Shown here piece by piece: positions 54,796 to 64,000 of a stretch of DNA of 64,000 bases (positions within the stretch are counted from its first letter, which is position 1; each line of letters opens with the position of its first letter). The translations under genes and the position numbers were made by a program. The DNA is taken from positions 118,248 through 182,247 of the forward strand of contig JAPJBO010000445.1 in the NCBI GenBank assembly GCA_030068145.1, in the 5' to 3' direction. The notes beneath the pieces were generated by a model. The model was not told where the DNA came from. It did no database searches and worked only from the letters and a program-made list of their open reading frames with translations. Origin of the DNA: Diplonema papillatum. Taxonomy: Eukaryota; Euglenozoa; Diplonemea; Diplonemida; Diplonemidae.

Positions 54796-57700
54796 TTCTT
54801 GTCTGGGTCTGGGGGTTGACATGCGTCCTCCCTCTTCGCTGTTTTATTTTCTTCCTGAGTGTAGTTGGCTTTCGGCAGCGACACCCGCACACGCCTTCTG
54901 CGAGCAAAAAAGCACTTGGGAAACCCCGCACTACGGAAGTCAAGCTACACGTGTTCGGCAGTACACTGCTGGTCCTGCGTGGCTGCCGATTTCCCCAAGC
55001 CAAGCATCAAGGTGGCGTACATGGGGCTTAGCGGACGTGGTTGTGCACTGTGTTTTCCCCTGATCCAAGCTTTGATGCCGCAGGTGACCGTTGCGCTATT
55101 GCCCAAGCGAACTTCTTCTTCAGCTTTTCGGCTTTCTACACGGCGATTGCTGCTGCACGGGAGCAAAGCTTCACGTGGTGGACGGTACTGCGAAGCACAG
55201 ACCTACAATGGCATCAAGGTGTCAGAACTGTTGCCTCACATGAAGACCTCTAAAGGCCAGTCCCTGTAGCAAACTTGTGAGATGTGCACGATTCAGTGTA
55301 CCGCGGTTTCGGGTGTGACGTGTTGACTGTGCCTTCGAACATGTACGCAAGTCTTGCACGCAGACGCACGAGTGGAGAATTGGAAAAGTTCAGGATCAAA
55401 AAAGGGGAAGAAGAAGCAAGACGAAACTGTTTTCCCCTTGATTGCGTTGCCCCGGTTTCTATATCACTGTGAAAGGATAAGTAGAAACGAACCAACCGTC
55501 CGATGACCACCGTGTGTTGGCCGATTCACCATCGTGGCGTCTCAGGACACGGAAAAGATTTCCGCAAGAAGTCCTGTATTGCAGCATGCTATTTGTCGGC
55601 TATACTATATTCTTGTTCTAGCAAACAACAAAGCCCGGAACAGAAGGTTGACGTAGACTAGCAAAGGGAGGGGGCGGACAAACCCAGCACCTCTCCAAGA
55701 AACAAAAAAAAAAAACCAAAAGATGGGCGGTTCTTTGGTTGGACACGTATTCGCCACCGGGCGGGGGGACAGGAGGGAGCAGTAAACACGAAGTCAACCG
55801 TGTTCGATTTGGCTAGCTTCCTTTTGCTTTCATGCGCAGTCATCAGTTGGCAACAAACCCGTTTTACGCCTGGCTGACGGCATCTGACGCGGTCGTTTTC
55901 GGAAGGGAGCCCGGCCTTCGTTGTGCACCAGATGTGTGTGTGTTTGCTCTGACATGACACTTTATCTCTCTCGAATCTCTCGCAAAAAGAGAGAGAACAA
56001 GAGCATCAAACAAGCCACCCATGGTCGGCGGTACTTCGATTCGTGACGACTTCTTCTCAAAGTCGACCACACAGTTTCACTCCCCCAACCGATGCTGGAG
56101 CACACCGTGTGTGGTAAGCCACAAGGATTCCAGCCTTTTTGGGTTGAAAATCACCCGGTCTCGGACTCTCTCTTTTCTGGTAAACGTGCTTCTGCGTTTC
56201 GGGGGTCAGAAACGCTGGTTGGAGAGGAGAACAGGGGGTTGTCACGCCCTGGCGCCTTGGCAGACCAAGCGTCTTTATTCGGTACGGGTTCTGGTCATCG
56301 CCACCGCGCTGACCTTTGGGAGATACCGGGCGACAGTGCAGGAGCACTCTTCCGATGCGGTTTGCGGTTTCACTCCTCTGCCGCCTGTTCCCTCGCGGGC
56401 CGTCTGTGGAACGGGGGGTACGGTTTAACTTCCCTGGCCATCACCCGAGACGGATTTTCCTGTGCTCTCCGAGGCCTGGCCGAGCCCCGACATGAAAAAC
56501 TCCGTCAGCTTCGGTCAGATTTTGACTTGTCCGAATCTGATCCAGCTGTACGAGTGGCAACTGCTTGGGAGGTCCTAAACCGCACTGTATTGTTCGAACC
56601 CCTCTGCACCTCCACTAAAGAAATCGATCGTGACGTTTTGTGGGCGTTGCCAGCACCCCACGTTCACTATCCCCCGAAGCCGTGTGAAGAACGAGATCTG
56701 TCTTCACCCGAAGGCCAGACCGGAAGGACGGATACTTTCTCCTGAAGGAGTCAACCCCCAGTGGGGCAGGCGCTTTGCGCGCTGCTGTTGTCAGAGGGTT
56801 AGGTGCTGTGGTACGGATGGTTTCCGTTCAACGGTATTTCCTTTCATTTTCTTTTCTGGTCACCCACGGAAGATGCTGTACGCACAACCTCGGACTGGGC
56901 GGAGGGGTGTACGGACTACTTGTTCCAAAGAATTCCAGCGTTTTCTTCGTTTTGATTTTCCGGGAGGAGCAGAGACATGGCTTTATATGTGATGCTTTTA
57001 CGCATCTGCGCACCCGTTTTTAGGCAGTCTCCCGTATTCTGTTCCACGGCGCAAGAAATGCATCACGCGAACGCGCTCGGACAGTATTGGTTATTTTTCC
57101 TCCGACGACAGATAGTTTTATTGACCAGCCCACCCAGGGGAGGTTTGCTCCTTCGTGGCAGGTTCTTTGCACTTGTTAAGATTGGATCTTAGCCAGCCTA
57201 TTCGCACAACCCGGACTTCCTGTCAAAAAGGGGAGAAAAAGATGGTTCGGGAGTCAAAGAGCAAGTTTAACCCCAATGGGCAAAAATTGGTCAATTTTCT
57301 CGTCATCTGGCAGTATTGATATTCTAAGTTTCTTTATTTTGTTTGAAGGCTGCTGGTGCACCCCTATTTGTTCTGTACTTTTCGTGCTTTCGCGGCTTTC
57401 CATCAACGCGCCGCTACACGTAGGAGAGTCGCGGATTGATAATATACGGGTGTCCCTTGAGTTGCTGTCACGCTGATGAAAACGAAAGCTTGATATTAGG
57501 TCATGATTGCTGCATTTCTGCTTGAGAACTCGCAACTAAGGCGCCAGAAGGGGGAAGAACAAACCGGAGGGCGGGGCCAGGGTTGCCAAGAAAACGAAAC
57601 TGATGCTGCTGGCGAGAAAACAGTGGGAGGGGCCGTGGCCAACAATTGTTGTTGTTGCCAGAGCTTCGCACTGTATTCCTTTGCCAAGGACGATGTCGAA

Positions 57701-58735
57701 TGCATGCAGCAGCTCTTCAAGCCAGGGACTATTACCGTCCACTTCGGCTTTTTCGAGCCACAGGCGCTGGACCAACATCAGCGTACGACCAGAGTGTCTG
57801 AAGACACAGCGGCTGTGTAAGCTGCTTTGGAGTGAAAATTCGCTTGAGATTCCGGGGGCTTGAAGTCTCCGGGTGCGGTTGAAGGGAAGAGGGCAATGAC
57901 CCCCATTTTTAACTTGCGGTCAGCACAAGACGGCCCGCAAGCTACACAACCTTTGTCACGGACTCGCATCGGTTATATAGCGTCCAAAAATATGTTTTTT
58001 TGCAATTAGAAAAGAGAAGCGAAAGGAACTGGGGGGGGGGACTGGGTTGAATGTTGGTGTTCGAAACGGTTTGTCCGAACAGACGTCAGTCTTCCAGCAG
58101 ATGAGAAGGTGGGGCTGACGACGCATCGATCGTAGCAAAGGTAGTTGGGGCCTCTGCTACGTACTACTGATTTTATCGCTTCAGCTCCGATGAATGGGGC
58201 TGTAAGGAGTGATCCCGCGCACACGCCCCGCAAAAAGGGCTTCAAATGGCAACCAGCTAAAAGAAAACGTGCAACCGCGCGAAGGGCCAACTAGTCGATG
58301 AGTTCGACGGTTGTGCAATATTCCCGGTCCAGGATTTTGCACGTCCCACGCGGATTCGTTGCGGGCTAGTTCGGGTAGTTCAAGCCGGTGAAAGCCAACT
58401 CTCTGCGTTTGAGCGAAACCGGTGACACTTTGTTGTTTATTATACACACACAGAGTATCCGGTTTCAACGGTTCTTTGGGAGAGATCTCGCCATTATTTC
58501 CGGTGTGTGATCAACTGGTCTCTTTTCCGATAGGTCCATGCCAGAAGCTAGGAAGAGTTGTCTTCACTCATTCTCGACCCGGTCATCGATTTTTGCACGG
58601 CTACCGTGTTGGATAGACCTGCAGGCTCAGATCAATGCAGTTGATCTATCTACGCGGGATGGGGTGCGCAAAGGAGCGCCCTTGTTGCGAAGCATTGTCT
58701 CCCTTCTGAAGAAGGCCGCTCGCTCTGCCGCTCGG
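54796..58735. other. 3.9 kb spacer; no gene seen
   Basis: Numerous short frames with mixed codon use, none with recognisable domains or paired splice sites leading to one. A G run occurs at 58032-58041. Confidence 0.5.
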
Positions 58736-61700
58736 TCACACTTCAAACTCCGCGAACGGAAGAGGGAGGAGGTTGGTGTCTGCCTGGATAGAGCTTGCGG
58801 CGAAGGTGGCGCTGAAGGTAGGAGCCGGCGTGGGATTCATCGACGTGGGGGCAGGGGTATTGCCCACCGACGATACAGGCAACTGAGAGAAAGAGCCCGC
58901 AGTGCGCGCAGTAGACGCGCCTAACGGGTTAGTGAGTGGTTGTTGTTCCTCAGCCGCGGGGGGTAGGGTGAGCGGGTCGTTCGGCGGCCCGTAATCTTGG
59001 GGTCGGCTGAAAGGCGAGCCAGCACTGGACGCCATCTCCGCTTGTTGAAACTGCAACTCGTTCAACTGTTGTTGCTGCAGTTCCTGCTGGCGGGAAAGAT
59101 GCTCGATTTGACTCTGGACAACAGCAGGCATGGCGTCTCTCGTCGCCATGCGCGGGCTTGTCTGCATTGGTTCATTGTCCCCGAAGTACATGGGTGGCGG
59201 AGGGACATCGACGGCTCGCGGACTGGAGTGCGGGCTCGACGGAAATGACGAGTTGTCATATGGGAGCGACTGATAGTCAGAACGAGGCGAATCGTATTTG
59301 TTTACTTGTGCGAAAGCCGCATCTTTCTCCCGGCGGGAGCAGAAGAAGACAAGCAACAAGAGGAAGCACGAACCGACGGCCGCGGCAACTATCCACCAAG
59401 GGAAAATTTCCGAGTCGTCTTCTGTATCGGCTGCTGACGCTTGGTCCGGACTTTGCGGCACGAAACCTTCCGAGCTGTTGTCTGGTGCACGACTTTCATT
59501 TTGAGTTTCTGGTGCTTGCGACAGAGGCAAAAAAGTTGGCAGAGACGTAGGACCGGTTGTTGGGGCAGCTGCAGGCAATAGGGTTAACGGCACCGTCGGT
59601 GTGGTGGGTGACGGCGTCAACAGGGATGGCGTGCCTGGGGTGGGGGTGGGAACAGGGGTGGTGGCGACAGGAGTAGTGGTTCCAGTCGGTGCCGTTGCAG
59701 ACGGCATGGGTGTTGCAGGCACGACCGGAATTGGAACTTTGGTGAGGGGTGGAAGTCCTGGCGTTGGTGTTTCGGAAGACACCTTGGGGGCCTTTGTGTC
59801 TGGTACAACAGTAGCGGGTCCCGGCGGTGGAGTAGTGGGCGGTCCAGCTGGTGGAGCAGTGGAAGGCCCCGCTGGTGGTGCAGTTGACGGTCCAGCTGGT
59901 GGAGCAGTTGAAGGTCCCGCTGGTGGCGCAGTCGAAGGTCCCGCTGGAGGTGCAGTTGACGGTCCAGCTGGTGGTGCAGTTGACGGTCCAGCTGGTGGTG
60001 CAGTTGAAGGTCCAGCTGGTGGCGCAGTCGAAGGTCCAGCTGGTGGAGCAGTTGAAGGTCCCGCTGGTGGCGCAGTCGAAGGTCCCGCTGGTGGTGCAGT
60101 CGACGGTCCAGCTGGTGGTGCAGTTGACGGTCCAGCTGGTGGAGCAGTTGAAGGTCCAGCTGGTGGTGCAGTTGACGGTCCAGCTGGTGGAGCAGTTGAA
60201 GGTCCAGCTGGTGGCGCAGTCGAAGGTCCTGCTGGCGGTGCAGTCGAAGGTCCAGCTGGTGGAGCAGTTGACGGTCCTGCTGGTGGCGCAGTCGAAGGTC
60301 CAGCTGGTGGCGCAGTCGAAGGTCCCGCTGGTGGTGCAGTCGACGGTCCAGCTGGTGGTGCAGTCGAAGGTCCAGCTGGTGGAGCAGTTGAAGGTCCCGC
60401 TGGTGGCGCAGTCGAAGGTCCCGCTGGTGGTGCAGTCGAAGGTCCAGCTGGTGGAGCAGTTGACGGTCCTGCTGGTGGCGCAGTCGAAGGTCCTGCTGGG
60501 GCTGGCGGTGCAGTTGAAGGTCCAGCTGGTGGAGCAGTTGACGGTCCTGCTGGTGGCGCAGTCGAAGGTCCCGCTGGTGGTGCAGTCGACGGTCCAGCTG
60601 GTGGTGCAGTCGAAGGTCCAGCTGGTGGTGCAGTTGACGGTCCAGCTGGTGGTGCAGTTGAAGGTCCCGCTGGTGGCGCAGTCGAAGGTCCAGCTGGTGG
60701 TGCAGTTGACGGTCCAGCTGGTGGAGCAGTTGAAGGTCCAGCTGGTGGCGCAGTCGACGGTCCAGCTGGTGGTGCAGTCGAAGGTCCAGCTGGTGGTGCA
60801 GTTGACGGTCCAGCTGGTGGTGCAGTTGAAGGTCCCGCTGGTGGCGCAGTCGAAGGTCCAGCTGGTGGTGCAGTTGACGGTCCAGCTGGTGGAGCAGTTG
60901 AAGGTCCCGCTGGTGGCGCAGTCGAAGGTCCCGCTGGTGGTGCAGTCGAAGGTCCAGCTGGTGGAGCAGTTGACGGTCCTGCTGGTGGCGCAGTCGAAGG
61001 TCCTGCTGGGGCTGGCGGTGCAGTTGAAGGTCCAGCTGGTGGAGCAGTTGACGGTCCTGCTGGTGGCGCAGTCGAAGGTCCCGCTGGTGGTGCAGTCGAC
61101 GGTCCAGCTGGTGGTGCAGTCGAAGGTCCAGCTGGTGGTGCAGTTGACGGTCCAGCTGGTGGTGCAGTTGAAGGTCCCGCTGGTGGCGCAGTCGAAGGTC
61201 CAGCTGGTGGTGCAGTTGACGGTCCAGCTGGTGGAGCAGTTGAAGGTCCCGCTGGTGGCGCAGTCGAAGGTCCCGCTGGTGGTGCAGTCGAAGGTCCAGC
61301 TGGTGGAGCAGTTGACGGTCCTGCTGGTGGCGCAGTCGAAGGTCCCGCTGGTGGTGCAGTCGAAGGTCCAGCTGGTGGTGCAGTCGAAGGTCCAGCTGGT
61401 GGTGCAGTCGAAGGTCCAGCTGGTGGTGCAGTCGAAGGTCCAGCTGGTGGTGCAGTTGAAGGTCCAGCTGGTGGTGCAGTCGAAGGTCCCGCTGGTGGTG
61501 CAGTCGACGGTCCAGCTGGTGGTGCAGTCGAAGGTCCAGCTGGTGGAGCAGTCGAAGGTCCCGCTGGTGGTGCAGTCGAAGGTCCAGCTGGTGGTGCAGT
61601 CGAAGGTCCAGCTGGTGGTGCAGTCGAAGGTCCCGCTGGTGGTGCAGTCGACGGTCCAGCTGGTGGAGCAGTCGAAGGTCCCGCTGGTGGAGCAGTCGAA

Positions 61701-64000
61701 GGTCCCGCTGGTGGTGCAGTCGAAGGTCCCGCTGGTGGTGCAGTCGACGGTCCAGCTGGTGGAGCAGTCGAAGGTCCAGCTGGTGGTGCAGTCGAAGGTC
61801 CCGCTGGTGGTGCAGTCGAAGGTCCAGCTGGTGGTGCAGTCGACGGTCCGGCTGGTGGCGCAGTCGAAGGTCCAGCTGGTGGTGCAGTCGACGGTCCAGC
61901 TGGTGGCGCAGTCGAAGGTCCAGCTGGTGGTGCAGTTGAAGGTCCTGCTGGTGGTGCAGTTGCAGGCGGCGCTGGCGGAGCAGTTGCAGGTGGTGCTGGT
62001 GGGGCAGTTACAGGTGCTGGTGGAGCAGTTGCAGGTGGTGCTGGTGGTGCAGTTGACGGTACAGCTGGTGGAGCAGTCGAAGGTTCAGCTGGTGGTGCAG
62101 TTGCAGGCGGCGCTGGCGGAGCAGTTGCAGGTGGCGCTGGTGGGGCAGTCGCAGGTGGTGCTGGTGGGACAGTAACAGGTGGTGGTGGAGCAGTTGCAGG
62201 TGGCGCTGGTGGGGCAGTTACAGGTGGTGCTGGTGGTGCAGTTGCAGGTGGCGCTGGTGGTGCAGTTGCAGGTGGTGCTGGTGGGGCAGTTACAGGTGCT
62301 GGTGGAGCAGTTGCAGGTGGCGCTGGTGGGGCAGTTGCAGGTGGTGCTGGTGGAGCAGTTGCAGGTGGCGCTGGTGGGGCTGGTGGTGCTGGAGGGGCAG
62401 TTGCTGGTGCTGGTGGGGCAGTAGCAGGTGGTGGTGCAGTTGCAGGTGGCGCTGGAGGGGCAGTTACAGGTGCTGGTGGGGCAGTCGCAGGTGGAGCTGG
62501 TGGGGCAGTAATAGGAGGTGGCGCTGGTGGTGCAGTAGCAGGCGGCGCTGGTGGAGCAGTTGCAGGTGGTGCTGGTGGGGCAGTTACAGGTGCTGGTGGA
62601 GCAGTTGCAGGTGGCGCTGGTGGTGCAGTTACAGGTGGTGCTGGTGGGGCAGTAACAGGTGGGTGGAGCAGTTGCAGGTGGTGCTGGTGGGCAGTTACAG
62701 GTGGCGCTGGTGGTGCAGTAACAGGTGGTGCTGGTGGAGCAGTTACAGGTGGAGCTGGTGGTGCAGTTACAGGTGCTGGTGGAGCAGTTGCAGGTGGTGC
62801 TGGTGGAGCAGTTACAGGTGGCGCTGGTGGTGCAGTAACAGGTGGTGCTGGTGGAGCAGTTACAGGTGGAGCTGGTGGTGCAGTTACAGGTGCTGGTGGA
62901 GCAGTTGCAGGTGGTGCTGGTGGGGCAGTTACAGGTGCTGGTGGAGCAGTTACAGGTGGTGCTGGTGGTGCAGTAACAGGTGGTGCTGGTGGAGCAGTTG
63001 CAGGTGGAGCTGGTGGTGCAGTTACAGGTGCTGGTGGAGCAGTTGCAGGTGGTGCTGGTGGAGCAGTTACAGGTGGTGCTGGTGGTGCAGTAACAGGTGG
63101 TGCTGGTGGAGCAGTTGCAGGTGGAGCTGGTGGTGCAGTTACAGGTGCTGGTGGAGCAGTTGCAGGTGGTGCTGGTGGGGCAGTTACAGGTGCTGGTGGA
63201 GCAGTTACAGGTGGCGCTGGTGGTGCAGTTACAGGTGGTGCTGGTGGTGCAGTTGCAGGTGGAGCTGGTGGAGCAGTTACAGGTGGTGCTGGTGGAGCAG
63301 TTACAGGTGGCGCTGGTGGGGCAGTAACAGGGGGTGCTGGTGGTGCAGTTGCAGGTGTTGGTGGTGCGGTAGCAGGTGGCGCTGGTGGTGCAGTTGCAGG
63401 TGGCGCTGGTGGGGCAGTTACAGGTGCTGGTGGAGCAGTTGCAGGTGGTGCTGGTGGGGCAGTTGCAGGTGGTGCTGGTGGGGCAGTTACAGGTGGTGCT
63501 GGTGGAGCAGTTACAGGTGGTGCTGGTGGAGCAGTTGCAGGTGGTGCTGGTGGAGCAGTTACAGGTGGCGCTGGTGGGGCAGTAACAGGGGGTGCTGGTG
63601 GTGCAGTTGCAGGTGTTGGTGGTGCGGTAGCAGGTGGCGCTGGTGGTGCAGTTGCAGGTGGTGCTGGTGGGGCAGTTACAGGTGCTGGTGGAGCAGTTGC
63701 AGGTGGTGCTGGTGGGGCAGTTGCAGGTGGTGCTGGTGGGGCAGTTACAGGTGGTGCTGGTGGTGCAGTTACAGGTGGTGCTGGTGGGGCAGTTACAGGT
63801 GGTGCTGGTGGAGCAGTTACAGGTGGCGCTGGTGGTGCAGTTACAGGTGGTGCTGGTGGTGCAGTTGCAGGTGGTGCTGGTGGAGCAGTTACAGGTGGTG
63901 CTGGTGGAGCAGTTACAGGTGGCGCTGGTGGGGCAGTAACAGGGGGTGCTGGTGGTGCAGTTGCAGGTGTTGGTGGTGCAGTTGCAGGTGGCGCTGGTGG
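58736..64000 (-). CDS. Mucin-like type I membrane protein with giant Pro/Thr/Ala repeat stalk, N-terminus beyond window
   Basis: Minus-strand frame open from the window edge to TGA 58738-58736, at least 1754 residues. From the right edge: A-P-P-A-P-P-V/A-T-type repeats (about 61960-64000), then a regular GPSTAPPA octapeptide array (about 59846-61960), a Thr/Pro-rich linker, an acidic stretch, one transmembrane span (PWWIVAAAVGSCFLLLLVFF, about 59339-59404) with SRR stop-transfer, and a 200-residue tail. The tail has Tyr motifs (DYQSLPYDNS), a Gln-rich helix (LSRQQELQQQQLNELQFQQ) and NPL. Dense Thr/Ser-Pro suggests heavy O-glycosylation and an extended surface stalk. No signal peptide is visible because the start lies outside. 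The long plus-strand frame through the repeat is its antisense shadow. Confidence 0.85.
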   Translation of the reverse strand, partial: PPAPPATAPPTPATAPPAPPVTAPPAPPVTAPPAPPVTAPPAPPATAPPAPPVTAPPAPPVTAPPAPPVTAPPAPPVTAPPAPPVTAPPAPPATAPPAPPATAPPAPVTAPPAPPATAPPAPPATAPPTPATAPPAPPVTAPPAPPVTAPPAPPATAPPAPPVTAPPAPPVTAPPAPPATAPPAPPATAPPAPVTAPPAPPATAPPAPPATAPPTPATAPPAPPVTAPPAPPVTAPPAPPVTAPPAPPATAPPAPPVTAPPAPPVTAPPAPVTAPPAPPATAPPAPVTAPPAPPATAPPAPPVTAPPAPPVTAPPAPPATAPPAPVTAPPAPPATAPPAPPVTAPPAPPVTAPPAPVTAPPAPPATAPPAPVTAPPAPPVTAPPAPPVTAPPAPPVTAPPAPPATAPPAPVTAPPAPPVTAPPAPPVTAPPAPPVTAHQHHLQLLHPPVTAPPAPPVTAPPAPPATAPPAPVTAPPAPPATAPPAPPATAPPAPPPITAPPAPPATAPPAPVTAPPAPPATAPPPATAPPAPATAPPAPPAPPAPPATAPPAPPATAPPAPPATAPPAPVTAPPAPPATAPPAPPATAPPAPPVTAPPAPPATAPPPPVTVPPAPPATAPPAPPATAPPAPPATAPPAEPSTAPPAVPSTAPPAPPATAPPAPVTAPPAPPATAPPAPPATAPPAGPSTAPPAGPSTAPPAGPSTAPPAGPSTAPPAGPSTAPPAGPSTAPPAGPSTAPPAGPSTAPPAGPSTAPPAGPSTAPPAGPSTAPPAGPSTAPPAGPSTAPPAGPSTAPPAGPSTAPPAGPSTAPPAGPSTAPPAGPSTAPPAGPSTAPPAGPSTAPPAGPSTAPPAGPSTAPPAGPSTAPPAGPSTAPPAGPSTAPPAGPSTAPPAGPSTAPPAGPSTAPPAGPSTAPPAGPSTAPPAGPSTAPPAGPSTAPPAGPSTAPPAGPSTAPPAGPSTAPPAGPSTAPPAGPSTAPPAGPSTAPPAGPSTAPPAPAGPSTAPPAGPSTAPPAGPSTAPPAGPSTAPPAGPSTAPPAGPSTAPPAGPSTAPPAGPSTAPPAGPSTAPPAGPSTAPPAGPSTAPPAGPSTAPPAGPSTAPPAGPSTAPPAGPSTAPPAGPSTAPPAGPSTAPPAGPSTAPPAGPSTAPPAGPSTAPPAGPSTAPPAPAGPSTAPPAGPSTAPPAGPSTAPPAGPSTAPPAGPSTAPPAGPSTAPPAGPSTAPPAGPSTAPPAGPSTAPPAGPSTAPPAGPSTAPPAGPSTAPPAGPSTAPPAGPSTAPPAGPSTAPPAGPSTAPPAGPSTAPPAGPSTAPPAGPSTAPPAGPSTAPPAGPSTAPPAGPSTAPPAGPSTAPPAGPSTAPPAGPSTAPPAGPSTAPPAGPSTAPPAGPPTTPPPGPATVVPDTKAPKVSSETPTPGLPPLTKVPIPVVPATPMPSATAPTGTTTPVATTPVPTPTPGTPSLLTPSPTTPTVPLTLLPAAAPTTGPTSLPTFLPLSQAPETQNESRAPDNSSEGFVPQSPDQASAADTEDDSEIFPWWIVAAAVGSCFLLLLVFFCSRREKDAAFAQVNKYDSPRSDYQSLPYDNSSFPSSPHSSPRAVDVPPPPMYFGDNEPMQTSPRMATRDAMPAVVQSQIEHLSRQQELQQQQLNELQFQQAEMASSAGSPFSRPQDYGPPNDPLTLPPAAEEQQPLTNPLGASTARTAGSFSQLPVSSVGNTPAPTSMNPTPAPTFSATFAASSIQADTNLLPLPFAEFEV
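59846..64000 (-). repeat. Coding tandem repeats, 24-bp then 21/24-bp units
   Basis: Part A (about 59846-61960): near-perfect 24-bp units encoding GPSTAPPA, roughly 85-90 copies, with two 30-bp variants at 60489 and 61005 inside a longer duplicated block. Part B (about 61960 to the edge): 21- and 24-bp units encoding PPAPPATA/PPAPPVTA, with higher-order repetition (for example 63300-63430 and 63560-63690). All lengths are multiples of three except one compensated pair at 62660-62695. Confidence 0.95.

Noticed and set aside
59851..62175. 774-residue plus-strand frame of VQLVEQLKVPLVAQ type
   Set aside because: Antisense shadow of the GPSTAPPA coding repeat. The minus frame continues into a plausible transmembrane span and tail, while the plus frame has no non-repeat content.

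Overview
The window is nuclear DNA of a eukaryote with high GC at third codon positions. Genes are separated by long, repeat-rich spacers. Three genes have introns that can be placed exactly; every one is GT-AG and leaves a phase-consistent join. Chromatin, ER, mitochondrial and ribosomal genes of standard eukaryotic type are present. The set, with giant low-complexity proteins and dispersed short repeats, is most like an alveolate (chromerid or dinoflagellate relative). That placement is an inference: no lineage marker is decisive, and the uniformly canonical splice sites argue against a typical dinoflagellate.

Reading by coordinate: an R3H/DEAH-box RNA helicase cut by the left edge (1-2365); a five-exon biotin-dependent acyl-CoA carboxylase alpha subunit, probably PCCA (4616-9983); ubiquitin-ribosomal protein eL40 fusion (10903-11792); ETF alpha subunit (13724-16013); a 5.6 kb repeat-rich spacer; an intronless 9.2 kb gene for a 3054-residue protein kinase with a degenerate phosphatase-like domain (21661-30825); an 8.9 kb spacer with little recognisable; a secreted FAD-linked oxidase of the berberine-bridge type (39733-41343); a small six-span membrane protein (43544-44077); the dolichol-sugar utilisation protein MPDU1 (46564-47256); a ZNHIT1-like SWR1 subunit (47876-48364); an 18-cysteine secreted protein (48718-49110); an EGF-like single-pass membrane protein (50726-53044); and a mucin-like membrane protein whose Pro/Thr/Ala repeat stalk runs off the right edge (58736-64000).

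Every confidently called gene lies on the minus strand. Only two weak candidates (41666-42049 and 53535-54704) are on the plus strand, and each lies head to head with a minus gene. PCCA and ETFA both serve mitochondrial oxidation of odd-chain and branched substrates. MPDU1, the oxidase and three surface or secreted proteins belong to the secretory pathway. No operon-like coupling is implied; spacing is hundreds to thousands of bases.

The spacers and introns hold several dispersed repeat families, a TA-flanked MITE, a 14-bp and a 16-bp minisatellite, a tRNA-like SINE cluster, a frameshifted retroelement RNase H relic inside an ETFA intron, and two relics of the 3' end of 18S rRNA. The most unusual items are the kinase/pseudophosphatase giant, the 18S relics, and a frame-restoring pair of indels in the mucin repeat.
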